A stretch of 64,000 bases of DNA, taken from assembly GCA_028343845.1 (NCBI GenBank), contig JAOLZO010000003.1, forward strand, positions 49,894 through 113,893, given 5' to 3'. A program made the position numbers and the translations under genes. A model generated the notes under the pieces. It was given only the letters and a program-made list of their open reading frames with translations, ran no database searches and was not told the DNA's origin. This stretch comes from Verrucomicrobiota bacterium (GTDB lineage Bacteria > Verrucomicrobiota > Verrucomicrobiia > Opitutales > Seribacteraceae). This document shows, piece by piece, positions 1 through 8,716 of the stretch (its first letter is position 1; every line of letters begins with the position of its first letter).

Positions 1-480
1 TCCGAATATGACCAAGCAATCAGGAACTATGAGACCGCATTGGAAATCGATCCGGATTTCGCCGAATGTCATTATTGGTTCTCGAAGATTCTCATTTCCG
101 GAGAAAAACTGGAACCTGACGGCACGCTGATAAAGAAACATGATCCGGAAAGAGCCGAGCGACATTTGCGCAAAGCCATCAAGATCAACCCAAAGTTTTG
201 CAAGGCCTTCTACCGGCTAGGTCTTCTTCTCAAGGATTCGGGGCATTACGTCGAAGCATCCGAAGCTCTTGGCAAGGCCATCAAGATCAACCCAAAGTTT
301 GCAGAAGCGCACTACCATCTGGCCGTCTTGCTCATGGACAAAAATGCGCGAAGGGCATTGATGGCAAAACCGCCTGCCAAAACCCGAAAAGCCCCTGCCA
401 AGAAAAAGAAACCTCCAGCGAAAAAGCCTGCCACTGCGAGAAGGAAAAAAACCACGAGTAGCCAAAAGAAGGCTCGATAG
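1..480 (+). CDS. TPR-repeat protein, 5' end cut by window edge
   Basis: The reading frame is open from base 1 (SEYDQAIRNYETALEIDP...), so the start lies outside the window. Residues up to about 110 are tetratricopeptide repeats, each ending in the typical (I/L)(D/N)P turn (EIDPDF, KINPKF twice). TPRs form helical scaffolds for protein-protein contacts. The last ~40 residues are a low-complexity Lys/Pro/Ala tail with PAKKKK-type repeats, which looks like a basic disordered linker or nucleic-acid-binding tail. The stop at 478-480 is followed in another frame by a second TPR frame, so the two may be halves of one gene (see findings). No specific function can be assigned. Confidence 0.75.
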   Translation, partial: SEYDQAIRNYETALEIDPDFAECHYWFSKILISGEKLEPDGTLIKKHDPERAERHLRKAIKINPKFCKAFYRLGLLLKDSGHYVEASEALGKAIKINPKFAEAHYHLAVLLMDKNARRALMAKPPAKTRKAPAKKKKPPAKKPATARRKKTTSSQKKAR

Positions 481-485
481 ACTTC

Positions 486-1835
486 TTGGACGGACTAACT
501 GCAGAAGCCTTAGGGCACTTGGAAAAGGCTTTGGAATGCGATCCGAATCATGCCCCTGCCCTCATCGCGCTAGGAGAGGTTTATCTCAGCAAAAGAGAAT
601 TCGTCAAGCTTGACGCCCTGTTGAAAGAAGCTTTGGCCCTCCGGCAAGACCAACCTGAGGTTTTCTTTCTTCAAGCAAGGTTTCTGCACCAGCAAAAGGA
701 GTATGACGGTGCATCCGTTGCCATCGAGCGGGCAATCAATCTGGATGAGCTACAGTCCGAGTATTTCCACTTGGCCGCCGAGATTGCGGAGGAAAGTGAA
801 CGGCCAAACGAAAGGCAATTTTTTCTTGAAAGGCTTATCGATCTGAAACCACTGGACGGAAACGCCCATTATGAATTGGGCAAACTACTCCACCATCCGG
901 ATGACTTTGAACGCGTAAAGCTTCTTTTGGAAATTTCCATTGATTTACTTCCGCGGGATGCGAGGCCTTTGCTTTTATTGGCACAGCATCTTTACGCTGG
1001 AGAAAAATCATTGGCAGACGGAACGGTGCGTATCGAATCGGATCCTGGTTATGCAAAGCAGTTGTTGGGAAAGCTTCTTTCCATCGATCCGAAAGATAGC
1101 CGGTCAAAGTTATTACTTGCTCAAATCGAACTGGAAAATGATTCGGCGCAGGTTGCCGAGGCGCTCTACATGGAAGCGCTCGCGGACAAAAAAACACAGG
1201 GTGAAGCGGCCTATCGACTTGGATTGATTTGGGAAGAAAAAGGGGACGCGAAAAATTCAGTCAAATTTTACAAAGTAGCAATGGAAACAGATGAATGGCT
1301 TGCCTTGGCGGAATTTCGCTTGGGGCTTCTTTTGCTTGCAGAAGGCAAACGCAAGCAAGCGGAAAAACATTTTAAACAATGCTTGTCCGCGCTGAAAGAA
1401 AAGGCTGACGCTTTGGCTAAATCCAAAGAACTGCACTTGAACAAGTTGAGGTTTCATGAGTCCAGAAAGGAGTTGGAATCGTTGCAATCGATCAGGAAAT
1501 TCACCGCCGAAGCTTATTTCGGAATATACAAATGCAACCATGAATCGCACTTGGAAGAAAAGGTTAACCAGTACCTTGACAAAGCCATTACTCTATTCCC
1601 GCATTATCCTGAGGCGAACTATGAAAAGGGCCTATTCTTTCTTGCTAACCAAGACACTGAAAATGCAAACGCCCGATTTGTTAAGGCGGTGGAGCACGAT
1701 TGGAATCATTGGGCTTCGCACATGGAGTTAGGCAAAATCGCAAAAGACAATGGCGATTGGCAAAAAGCCGACATGCATTTCAAAATCGTTCTGGACCTTG
1801 ATCCCAAAAACAAGGTTGCGAAGAAATTATTATAG
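486..1835 (+). CDS. TPR-repeat protein, possibly frameshifted continuation of the preceding gene
   Basis: 449 residues of tandem tetratricopeptide repeats (examples: ALECDPNHAPALIALGEVYL, AITLFPHYPEANYEKGLFFL, VLDLDPKNKVAKKLL). There is no signal peptide or membrane segment, so it is probably a cytoplasmic scaffold protein. The only nearby start is TTG at 486, six bases after the previous stop, with AAGAAGG at 466-472 as a possible distant ribosome site. The frame is open back to 462 and begins in mid-repeat, which suggests either translational coupling or a -1 shift from the upstream frame. It converges on pssA with an 18 bp gap. Confidence 0.75.
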   Translation: MDGLTAEALGHLEKALECDPNHAPALIALGEVYLSKREFVKLDALLKEALALRQDQPEVFFLQARFLHQQKEYDGASVAIERAINLDELQSEYFHLAAEIAEESERPNERQFFLERLIDLKPLDGNAHYELGKLLHHPDDFERVKLLLEISIDLLPRDARPLLLLAQHLYAGEKSLADGTVRIESDPGYAKQLLGKLLSIDPKDSRSKLLLAQIELENDSAQVAEALYMEALADKKTQGEAAYRLGLIWEEKGDAKNSVKFYKVAMETDEWLALAEFRLGLLLLAEGKRKQAEKHFKQCLSALKEKADALAKSKELHLNKLRFHESRKELESLQSIRKFTAEAYFGIYKCNHESHLEEKVNQYLDKAITLFPHYPEANYEKGLFFLANQDTENANARFVKAVEHDWNHWASHMELGKIAKDNGDWQKADMHFKIVLDLDPKNKVAKKLL

Positions 1836-1853
1836 AAACTACAGGAAGTTTCC

Positions 1854-2621
1854 TCAGGATGAATCCTTGCGGTGCGTCCAGTATGAGAACGGAATGCTAA
1901 GGAAATACAGCACTCCTAAGGAGAACAGGAATATCCACTTTTCCTTCATGAAAACAGCGACGCTCAACAAGACCGCAAGCAAAACGATCAAGGCCCTGTT
2001 TCGAGCGACGTTGAACCGAACATTGCGAAAAGAAAAAGTCGGTATACGGGAAATCATTAACAAGGAAACGATAATAACCCACCCGATAATCCAATTGGGA
2101 TAATTTGACAAAAGTGGGTCTTGTCCGAATCTTGCAAGAATGAAATCAAAGCCCAGGGGCATCAATACCAGACCGGCTGCCGCTGGGGCGGGCATGCCAA
2201 CAAAGTAACTTTTCGTGGATTTGGTTTCGTCTTCGTCAAGATGCATGACGTTAAAGCGGGCCAACCTGAAGGCATTGCATGCCGCGAAAAAAAGAACCGG
2301 AATCCAATACCAATACAGTTGATCGGATTCAATGGAGCTCCTTATCCAAAGATAGGTAATAAGAGCAGGGGCAACGCCAAAGCTGATGGTATCCGCCAAA
2401 CTGTCAAGTTCAGCACCGAATGGGGAGAACGCCTTGAGCAAGCGGGCTGAAAGACCGTCGATCATATCAAAGCATGCTGCAATAAGAATTAAAAAAACCG
2501 CAGTTTCCCATTTGTCTTCCAACGCAAACCAAATCCCGGTTAACCCCGAACAAAGCCCTATCGTCGTAAAGATATTTGGCAGAAGCTTGGGCAAGGACAG
2601 ACTGCCTGCTTGTTTTCCCAT
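1854..2621 (-). CDS. pssA: CDP-diacylglycerol--serine O-phosphatidyltransferase
   Basis: Integral membrane enzyme that transfers phosphatidyl from CDP-diacylglycerol to L-serine, the first step to phosphatidylethanolamine. Residues 55-77 match the CDP-alcohol phosphotransferase signature exactly (D55-G56-x2-A59-R60-x8-G69-x3-D73-x3-D77). The N-terminus PKLLPNIFTTIGLCSGLTGI and several hydrophobic helices are typical of the short Bacillus-type PssA family (255 aa here). ATG start. It lies 12 bp downstream of an unknown gene on the same strand; no phosphatidylserine decarboxylase gene is adjacent. The family assignment is firm. The serine specificity is inferred from the PssA-like N-terminus and could be another CDP-alcohol transferase. 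Confidence 0.85.
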   Translation of the reverse strand: MGKQAGSLSLPKLLPNIFTTIGLCSGLTGIWFALEDKWETAVFLILIAACFDMIDGLSARLLKAFSPFGAELDSLADTISFGVAPALITYLWIRSSIESDQLYWYWIPVLFFAACNAFRLARFNVMHLDEDETKSTKSYFVGMPAPAAAGLVLMPLGFDFILARFGQDPLLSNYPNWIIGWVIIVSLLMISRIPTFSFRNVRFNVARNRALIVLLAVLLSVAVFMKEKWIFLFSLGVLYFLSIPFSYWTHRKDSS

Positions 2622-2633
2622 GATCGCCCTATC

Positions 2634-3212
2634 TTATGAACTCAATGACAAATCGCGACGATAAAATCTTCGGTGAGCTATTTGCTCCGCGCCGTAAGAA
2701 TAACAAATGAGCCTGGTCCATAATTCGCATTTGTTTTCATGGTGGGGATCGGTAATACCCGATGCCACGCACTCTCTAGAGTCAGTAAAGAAAATGAAAT
2801 AGTGCGAACCATCTGGATCGCCTTTAAGTTTTGAATCCAATTCCATCGGGGTTCCGCGAAGAATTTCCCTAACGATTGGCTCATCAGCGTCACACAACCC
2901 CGAGGATATCTCCACAGGGACTCCTATTCTTGGGGAATCACCGGTTTGATGCTTCGAATCACGATCAAGCTCACGCAAGGGCTGAAGAATCCTAGATACC
3001 TTGAGAAACACTCTGCTCCCCTTGGAATAGAGATCAATTGAAGTTTCCACACCTTCTTTGGGCAACCGGATCAATCGGAAAAAAAACAAACCAGAATTCG
3101 GCGGAGGCAAATTTATGTTTGCCGAGAGTTTGGAAAACCGTTGCTCTAGGTAGAGTGGGAAAGATGTGTTTTTTTCGATCAAGACCTTTTCAAGGAGCAA
3201 TTTCAATGCCAT
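2634..3212 (-). CDS. conserved-looking hypothetical protein upstream of pssA
   Basis: Up to 192 residues, no family recognised. The sequence is of mixed composition with no signal peptide or clear membrane helix; the C-terminal half (SGLCDADEPIVREILRGTPM, HYFIFFTDSRECVAS) looks like a compact globular domain. The first ATG (3212) overlaps the start of the divergent lipoprotein gene at 3206, which has a good ribosome site, so the true start is probably further inside the frame. No internal start with a clear Shine-Dalgarno is seen. It ends 12 bp before pssA and is likely co-transcribed with it. Confidence 0.5.
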   Translation of the reverse strand: MALKLLLEKVLIEKNTSFPLYLEQRFSKLSANINLPPPNSGLFFFRLIRLPKEGVETSIDLYSKGSRVFLKVSRILQPLRELDRDSKHQTGDSPRIGVPVEISSGLCDADEPIVREILRGTPMELDSKLKGDPDGSHYFIFFTDSRECVASGITDPHHENKCELWTRLICYSYGAEQIAHRRFYRRDLSLSS

Positions 3213-3652
3213 TCAGCAGAAATTCGTTGTACCGAGCGTGTGCCTTTTTATTGGGTTACCTGCTATTGGGTTTCGGGTGCAGCAAACAGTGGGACCCGGA
3301 CAGTCAGTTCGAAGCCGAGGTACAGGTCCTGAAGGAAAAAAGAGCCCAATATAAATATACTCGTCACCAAGAAGCCCAGCAGAACCTAAATCAATTCAAG
3401 GGTGACGTGCTCTTAAAGATCGTTCGCAAATTATCGGTGAGGGAATTGGATCTCCTTCTCGGATACAAATATAAGATACTCGCACAAACCAACTTGCAAG
3501 GAGACCTTTGGGAGAGACGGCAATACTATTGGGAGGACATAGTTGAAAGCAAGTGGGGGCAGGCTTCTTCGGAATTCGAACTATGCAAGAAAGAAACGGT
3601 TCTTCTAATAGTAAGTATCAATTCAAAAGAAGTCGTTGGGGTAGAATACTGA
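3206..3652 (+). CDS. small predicted lipoprotein of unknown function
   Basis: 148 residues starting at ATG 3206, chosen because AAGGAG (3192-3197) sits at ideal distance and because the N-terminus then forms a lipoprotein signal peptide: MPFSRNSLYRACAFLLGYLLL followed by GFGC, with the lipobox cysteine near residue 25. The mature part is charged and probably alpha-helical (KRAQYKYTRHQEAQQNLNQF). No domain is recognised. It is divergent from the gene before it, with overlapping 5' ends, and lies next to the polysaccharide locus; a link to it is only positional. Confidence 0.65.
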   Translation: MPFSRNSLYRACAFLLGYLLLGFGCSKQWDPDSQFEAEVQVLKEKRAQYKYTRHQEAQQNLNQFKGDVLLKIVRKLSVRELDLLLGYKYKILAQTNLQGDLWERRQYYWEDIVESKWGQASSEFELCKKETVLLIVSINSKEVVGVEY

Positions 3653-3678
3653 TTGGCTACCTCCGTAAAGATTCTTAC

Positions 3679-3888
3679 TCAAGTGACCTCTCGCTCGAAA
3701 GTCACCAATAGCCTCACAACGGCACCTTCGCTCTTCAACGATGGGATTACGGAAATCAACCGCCATCCCTTTTTCCCGTTGCTGTTACTCACTTCGTTAA
3801 TCATCGCTGCTAGTTTTTCCGTAATGTCATCTCCCTTTACGCGAATCCCATCGGGTGTTAGTGAAATTGATTTGTATTCGTAGTTCAT
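3679..3888 (-). CDS. DUF4177-like small protein
   Basis: 69 residues from ATG 3888 (MNYEYKSISLTPDGIRVKGD...). The pattern EYK near the N-terminus, a central helix with LAAMINEVSNSNGKKGWRLISV and a final beta strand (VVRLLVTFERE) fits the DUF4177 fold, whose members are about 50-70 residues and of unknown function. The frame is open to a GTG at 4008, but that longer form would overlap the divergent acetyltransferase by 91 bp and lacks family-like sequence, so the short form is preferred. Role unknown. Confidence 0.6.
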   Translation of the reverse strand: MNYEYKSISLTPDGIRVKGDDITEKLAAMINEVSNSNGKKGWRLISVIPSLKSEGAVVRLLVTFEREVT

Positions 3889-3917
3889 GGTCTTAACAAA
3901 ATACCTAAATTCGATTA

Positions 3918-4433
3918 ATGAGTAAGCCAAAAAGTCCTTGGGGTCCATCCCATCGGGCGTACAAACTGTTTTGGCAATTTGTTTGGGGTTTTTTTTGTCA
4001 TCTGACACCTAAGCCCTTTAACCCTTGGAGACTATTTGTACTCCAGTGCTTCGGTTGCCGAATCTCAGGCTCTCCATTTGTACACCAGACGGCCAAAATA
4101 GAAAACCCGAAAAACCTCGAAATCGAGGACAAGGCATGCATAGGCGCCAATGCCGTTATTTATTCACTCGACAAAATCTGCATTGGGAAAAATTCCATCG
4201 TAGCCCAAGAAAGCTACCTATGCTCAGGGACTCACGAGTTTGAAAGCGGAAAATTTGATTTAATAACAAAACCAATTGTTATCGAAGAAAACGTTTTTGT
4301 CGGTGCCCGAGCATTCATCCTGCCTGGAATCACCCTAGGTAAACATTCCATAGTAGGAGCCTGCTCAGTAGTCACCAAAAGCGTCGATCCGGGTAAAAAG
4401 GTAGCGGGCAATCCAGCCAAAAGCATCGCCTAA
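3918..4433 (+). CDS. WcaF-like hexapeptide-repeat acetyltransferase
   Basis: 171-residue acyltransferase of the left-handed beta-helix class, predicted to O-acetylate a sugar of a cell-surface polysaccharide with acetyl-CoA. The N-terminus (LTPKPFNPWRLFVLQCFGCRI) and the core (IENPKNLEIEDKACIGANAV, YLCSGTHEFES, VFVGARAFILPGITLG, VAGNPAKSIA) follow the colanic-acid WcaF family from end to end. The histidine in SGTHEF is the expected catalytic base. Start ATG 3918, without an obvious ribosome site. It converges with the Wzc-like gene and their stops overlap by 4 bp. The context supports a role in the neighbouring exopolysaccharide pathway. Confidence 0.8.
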   Translation: MSKPKSPWGPSHRAYKLFWQFVWGFFCHLTPKPFNPWRLFVLQCFGCRISGSPFVHQTAKIENPKNLEIEDKACIGANAVIYSLDKICIGKNSIVAQESYLCSGTHEFESGKFDLITKPIVIEENVFVGARAFILPGITLGKHSIVGACSVVTKSVDPGKKVAGNPAKSIA

Positions 4434-6712
4434 GACGACTTGGAGGCGGTTGCCTTATGCGTAGTCTCCTCGGAATCTGATTTTCCATAGTACTTGTTAT
4501 AGTACTTGTACCTGAAATACCCATAGCCGTAATATCCGGAATAGTAATATCCCGGGGTTTTCTTTTGGGGAAGGTCATTGAGCACAACACCCAAAAGGTT
4601 CGCCCCAGTCTCGTGAATGCTTTCGATCAACGACTTTACCACCTTACGCGAGACCTTGCCGTACCTAGTCACGAACAACACCTCGTCTACCTTCCGGGCA
4701 ATTGCAAGCGAATCAGGGAACAGCCCGATTGGCGGACTATCGATGATGATGACCTCTGCATTTCTCTTGAGCAATTCAATCACAACAGTAAAATCATCGT
4801 GCTCAAGCATTTCAGTCGCTGCCCGTGTCTTGCCTCCCGAGGGCAAGACGAAAAGATTCGGGTGAATTTCAGTCAAGACGTCGGATATGGTGTCTTCGAC
4901 CTCGTTCCCCTTTTGGGCAACGTCATTAACCAAAGTAAGCAGACCTTTGCTATTTTCCAATTTACAGAACTTGTGCAGACCGGGTCTGCGCAAATCAAAA
5001 TCAACAAGGATTGTTTTCCGTCCATGATTTGCGCAACTGTAAGCCAAGTTAGCAGAAATCAAACTTTTCCCTTCGCTGGGAATTGCGGAGGTTACCAAAA
5101 TCAGCTTGGGATAATCCGCATGTGAATTCATTTGGATCCTGCTGTACATACTCCTAAAGGATTCCGTCAGGCCATCATCGAGGTCATTGCCCACAATCAA
5201 GGGTCGCTCCCTCTCTTCGACTTCCGAAATCTTTGGGATGCCTCCGATAAGATCGTTCCCGATGAAGACTTCAACGTCCCATGGCGATTTGACCCGGTTG
5301 TCTATGAATTCAAAACACATGGGAATCAAAATGAAAAGCACTGCAAAAATCATGATTCCTTGCTCTTTGATCTTCTGCCTGTCAGGTGAATAGGGCCCGC
5401 CCGGTTCCTGCGCAAAAGAATCCATTCGGAGAGGTTCTTCTTTATCTGATGGCAATGCTTGTTCTATTGCCACGTCCCCCAATCGGGACTGGATTTGATC
5501 TGACTTCTTGCGAACAACGGCTAGTTGGCGATCAAAGTTTTTAAGTTGTTCTTCAATTTCGCTGAGCTCCTTAGATTTTTCCTGAACTTTTCCCATTTCG
5601 ATTGCAAACTCGTTTTTATCGATAATCAATTGCTTAAGTTTGTCCTTTAGATCTCCGACTGCCGAGATAACCTCTGCTTCCAAGGCCCCCTTCAACTGTT
5701 TAATGCTTCTTTCATTCTCAAGCATCTTAGGATGATATTTCAAATAACCTGAACCCGTTTCAGCAAAGTCCTTTCTTTCTTTTTCCAAATCCTTTAAGGC
5801 CAACCTTAGTGTCGGGACTCTTCCAAACTGTTCGATCGCATCGATTTTGAAATATTCCTTTATCGTCGCAATATCTTCCGTCAAGCCCTCCGATGCCAGT
5901 GAATCGGAAGAGGTACCCCTTCCAGTTTTTATGCCTTCAATTTGACGGAGCAAAGAGATAATTCGGATTTGCTCCAAGCTTGATCCAGTTAGTTCGTTTG
6001 CAAATTGGCTTTTCCTATCACCATTATCTCTCTTTTCATCTTCAATATAAGGCATGCCATGCTTATTTTTAAAGTTTGTCATATCCTTGGCTATTTGACG
6101 CTCCTTCATCAAGCTGGTTTCGAGAAGATCCTCCAAGGTTTGCTTAACAAACTCTACTTTTTCGCTTTTGGTGCTCCGGTGCAATGTCTCATATTCCGCT
6201 TGGGCAAGATCCGCAATAATCATAGCCCCCTTGGCGCTTCTCGCATCAGAAGAAATGATGAAACGGGGACGACTCTTGGTTCCGGCTTGAGCAACGGTAT
6301 AACTAAAGGTCGAAGGCAACCCCACGCGGATACCATCTTTTAAGTATGGGCCCAAAAGAATTGACTTGTATTCGGGGTTGCTCTCGAGCCGAAGTATGAC
6401 ATTGGCTCTTAGTTGTTGACTGTTGAGCCCTTCAGTATGCTTGGCGATCAAGCCTTCCAAATGGTTTTCCCTTTCCACACTCTGAAGACTCAAGATTGCG
6501 GGAGGAGGGGTTAGACTGAACGAGGAGGATGATCGAAAATGCTCAGGAACCTGTTGCTGGACGAATACGTAAGCAAGAGTAATGGGAAGAGCGAGGGCAA
6601 CGGAAAGAAGCCACCGATCTCTTACGATCAAGAGAAAATCCGAAACGCCTTTTATTTTTGATTTGTTCTTTGCGGCCGGAGAGGGGGAATAATTTTCAAA
6701 ATCTTCTTCCAT
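4430..6712 (-). CDS. Wzc-like polysaccharide co-polymerase with tyrosine autokinase domain
   Basis: 760-residue inner-membrane protein controlling chain length and export of an exopolysaccharide. Order: first membrane helix near residues 33-52 (LLSVALALPITLAYVFV), a long periplasmic region with Wzz-type start and heavy coiled coil (roughly 180-430), second helix (IMIFAVLFILIPM), then the BY-kinase domain with Walker A (SAIPSEGKSLISANLAYSC), Walker A' (ILVDFDLRRPGLHKF) and Walker B (VIIIDSPPIG). The C-terminal tail is extremely tyrosine-rich (TPGYYYSGYYGYGYFRYKYY), the expected autophosphorylation cluster. Its ATG overlaps the stop of the export protein gene (TAATG), showing translational coupling. 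The cognate phosphatase gene is not in the window. Confidence 0.88.
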   Translation of the reverse strand: MEEDFENYSPSPAAKNKSKIKGVSDFLLIVRDRWLLSVALALPITLAYVFVQQQVPEHFRSSSSFSLTPPPAILSLQSVERENHLEGLIAKHTEGLNSQQLRANVILRLESNPEYKSILLGPYLKDGIRVGLPSTFSYTVAQAGTKSRPRFIISSDARSAKGAMIIADLAQAEYETLHRSTKSEKVEFVKQTLEDLLETSLMKERQIAKDMTNFKNKHGMPYIEDEKRDNGDRKSQFANELTGSSLEQIRIISLLRQIEGIKTGRGTSSDSLASEGLTEDIATIKEYFKIDAIEQFGRVPTLRLALKDLEKERKDFAETGSGYLKYHPKMLENERSIKQLKGALEAEVISAVGDLKDKLKQLIIDKNEFAIEMGKVQEKSKELSEIEEQLKNFDRQLAVVRKKSDQIQSRLGDVAIEQALPSDKEEPLRMDSFAQEPGGPYSPDRQKIKEQGIMIFAVLFILIPMCFEFIDNRVKSPWDVEVFIGNDLIGGIPKISEVEERERPLIVGNDLDDGLTESFRSMYSRIQMNSHADYPKLILVTSAIPSEGKSLISANLAYSCANHGRKTILVDFDLRRPGLHKFCKLENSKGLLTLVNDVAQKGNEVEDTISDVLTEIHPNLFVLPSGGKTRAATEMLEHDDFTVVIELLKRNAEVIIIDSPPIGLFPDSLAIARKVDEVLFVTRYGKVSRKVVKSLIESIHETGANLLGVVLNDLPQKKTPGYYYSGYYGYGYFRYKYYNKYYGKSDSEETTHKATASKSS

Positions 6713-7365
6713 TAAAACAACCTTTCTGGGACTTGAATGCGATCACCTGGGTAGATCCAAAATCTCTGAGGAGAATCTGATGAAAGAGTTCCCTTGTTCA
6801 AAGCCTCAACATTTACCTCATAGGTCTTGGTGTTGGTAGCTTTGCCCGAATTATCATAATAAGTCCGCGTAACGTAGACATTATTTTTTTTTGCTATGTC
6901 AGTAAAGCCACCAGCTCTGGCAATAACCTCCACAATACCCATTGCCTGTACCTCCGCGGGAAAGATATACGGGCCCTTTTTAACCACGGAACCGGCAAGG
7001 AAAACCACCTGTTCGGTGTACTTGGTGACAAACACTTTTACCACTGGCTTACTGTAAATCAATTGTTGCTTATATTGGTTGACAAGAAGGGATTCGGCTT
7101 GAGTCATGCTTAAGCCCGACAGTTTCATTTCCTTGATATAGGCGGGTTTGACCATGCCATAATTATTTATAATGGTACTTATAGTGGCATCCGACTCCCC
7201 TTGAACAATGATACGAATCGAATCTCCTGACCTTAGCTTGTAACCCGTAGGATCCTTTTGGATCGAGGGATCCGTATACTTGGGTTGACCATAGAGATTA
7301 GTGCGTAAAAGCGGAAAAACCAACAGGCTGGAGGCAAGAAGAAGGAGGAGGAAGGGTTTGTGCAT
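6712..7365 (-). CDS. polysaccharide export protein, Wza/OPX family
   Basis: 217 residues from ATG 7365, which follows the previous stop by one base. A longer GTG start at 7392 is possible but would spoil the signal peptide (HKPFLLLLLASSLLVFPLL). There is no lipobox cysteine, unlike E. coli Wza. The poly-export domain starts at YKLRSGDSIRIIVQGESDAT and is followed by an SLBB-like domain (VVFLAGSVVKKGPYIFP ... GIVEVIARAGGF). It lacks the extra domains and C-terminal helix that form the Wza pore, so it is a short OPX protein that may pair with the barrel encoded just upstream. Coupled on both sides within the operon. Confidence 0.82.
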   Translation of the reverse strand: MHKPFLLLLLASSLLVFPLLRTNLYGQPKYTDPSIQKDPTGYKLRSGDSIRIIVQGESDATISTIINNYGMVKPAYIKEMKLSGLSMTQAESLLVNQYKQQLIYSKPVVKVFVTKYTEQVVFLAGSVVKKGPYIFPAEVQAMGIVEVIARAGGFTDIAKKNNVYVTRTYYDNSGKATNTKTYEVNVEALNKGTLSSDSPQRFWIYPGDRIQVPERLF

Positions 7366-7366
7366 A

Positions 7367-8614
7367 TCAAAATCTACCCATGATTTGAGCACGAATCACA
7401 TGCCTTCCAAAGGAATCAGTATCGCGATCCGAGTACGAATAATCGTAACCTCCACTGACATTGAAATGATCGGATAAAGTTTTATTCAGGCCAAAACCCA
7501 TTCCGAATTGATTCAGGGATGAACTGTCCTTGAGGGGGATTTTGGGAATGTTGGCGTAGGTATACTCGACAACGCCATAACTTAGGTGAGCCGTTGCCGT
7601 GACATCTTGGGTTAAGCGGTGAGAGGCATGAAGTTTCGCCATTGTGGAAAACATGGATAAGCCCTGGCCGGAGGGGGAAAATGATCTATCCAAGTCTAGA
7701 CCGAAGGAAGATTTGTTGTTTAATCGCCAATCCAAACCAACGCCAAGGGTAAGGTTGCCTTGATTGGGGTTGTTCGGGTTGTCGAAATTCACTACCGTAT
7801 AACCGGCTTGAGCATTTCCATTCAATTTAGGTGTGAAATCACCATTTGCGCCAAAGGAAATCGAATGTGAACTACTATCGGTCAAATTAGCGGTGGTTGT
7901 ACCGGTACCCCTTGTCTTACTGAAGCCGTACTGTGTATAGAAATCCAACTTTTCTGAATAAATATAAAATGCGCTGGCGTAGAGGGGTAAGGTGGAGAAA
8001 TCCCGGTAAGGCCTTTCCGAAACGTTACCCGTTTGATAATTTCTCAGTGAGTATGAGGTGCCTGCTCCGAGCCCAAACTTCGGACTATGATTATAGCGGA
8101 CGTTAAGACCCAAATCGAAGTAAGTATAGGATACGAGATCCTGCTCGATTACGCTTGTGTCAACATGTTGACCTAGGTCAAAAGTGGCAGAGAATCGAAT
8201 TTTGGCATTGCTCGATAACCTTTTCTTCAAGGATTCGTCAAAATCTACGGTGAGGGTAGTTACGGGCACGACATAACTCTTGTCCTCATTCTTCACATAT
8301 CGGGCCATCTGCACTCCAGCAGAGCCACCTACCGTAAACCAGCTCAATTTCTTGGTCAGATGAACGGCCGGAGTGAAGGTCAAAATGAAATCGTCCTCGC
8401 TTTCAAGCTCATCAGAGGCGATCAAGGGTGACGTAGAATTCTTAGAGGCATCGTACGCTTGCGAGGAGACTCCAAACACACGGGAGTCATATCTTCCTTC
8501 GAGTGAGGCCGAAACCTCAAGTCTGCCTACCACCGACTCCTTCAGGGCATGAGTAAATTGCGGTGTAAAGAATACAAGAAACAAAGAAAAACACCAAAAA
8601 TTCTTACTCTTCAT
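7367..8614 (-). CDS. outer-membrane beta-barrel protein of the exopolysaccharide operon
   Basis: 415 residues from ATG 8614 (MKSKNFWCFSLFLVFFTPQFTHA signal peptide); an in-frame ATG at 8632 is the alternative. The mature chain is made of alternating short amphipathic strands rich in aromatic, Ser, Thr and Gly residues (for example FGLGAGTSYSLRNYQTG, HFNVSGGYDYSYSDRD) and ends in phenylalanine (IMGRF), the usual outer-membrane barrel signal. First gene of the operon with the Wza- and Wzc-like genes, so it is likely the outer-membrane conduit for the polymer. It resembles VpsM-type barrels found next to OPX proteins; that comparison is from memory. Confidence 0.75.
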   Translation of the reverse strand: MKSKNFWCFSLFLVFFTPQFTHALKESVVGRLEVSASLEGRYDSRVFGVSSQAYDASKNSTSPLIASDELESEDDFILTFTPAVHLTKKLSWFTVGGSAGVQMARYVKNEDKSYVVPVTTLTVDFDESLKKRLSSNAKIRFSATFDLGQHVDTSVIEQDLVSYTYFDLGLNVRYNHSPKFGLGAGTSYSLRNYQTGNVSERPYRDFSTLPLYASAFYIYSEKLDFYTQYGFSKTRGTGTTTANLTDSSSHSISFGANGDFTPKLNGNAQAGYTVVNFDNPNNPNQGNLTLGVGLDWRLNNKSSFGLDLDRSFSPSGQGLSMFSTMAKLHASHRLTQDVTATAHLSYGVVEYTYANIPKIPLKDSSSLNQFGMGFGLNKTLSDHFNVSGGYDYSYSDRDTDSFGRHVIRAQIMGRF

Positions 8615-8660
8615 TTGATAAGGGAGCATCATTGGTATTATAAAGGGGCATGTATCCTAC

Positions 8661-8689
8661 ATTAGACCATTGGCACCACCCCGTGTCAA
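8661..8689 (-). promoter_or_regulatory. sigma70-type promoter for the exopolysaccharide export operon
   Basis: Read on the minus strand, TTGACA (8689-8684) and TCTAAT (8666-8661) are separated by exactly 17 bases, nearly the sigma70 consensus. Transcription would begin near 8654, giving a short leader to ATG 8632 or 8614. It sits in the divergent spacer facing away from the Wzy-like gene. Confidence 0.6.
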
Positions 8690-8716
8690 CAAATTCATAA
8701 ATCAAAGGATGTGCAA

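Noticed and set aside
3679..4008. 109-codon form of the DUF4177-like gene starting at GTG 4008
   Set aside because: It would overlap the acetyltransferase start by 91 bases, and the extra N-terminus is unlike the family; the 69-residue form fits better.
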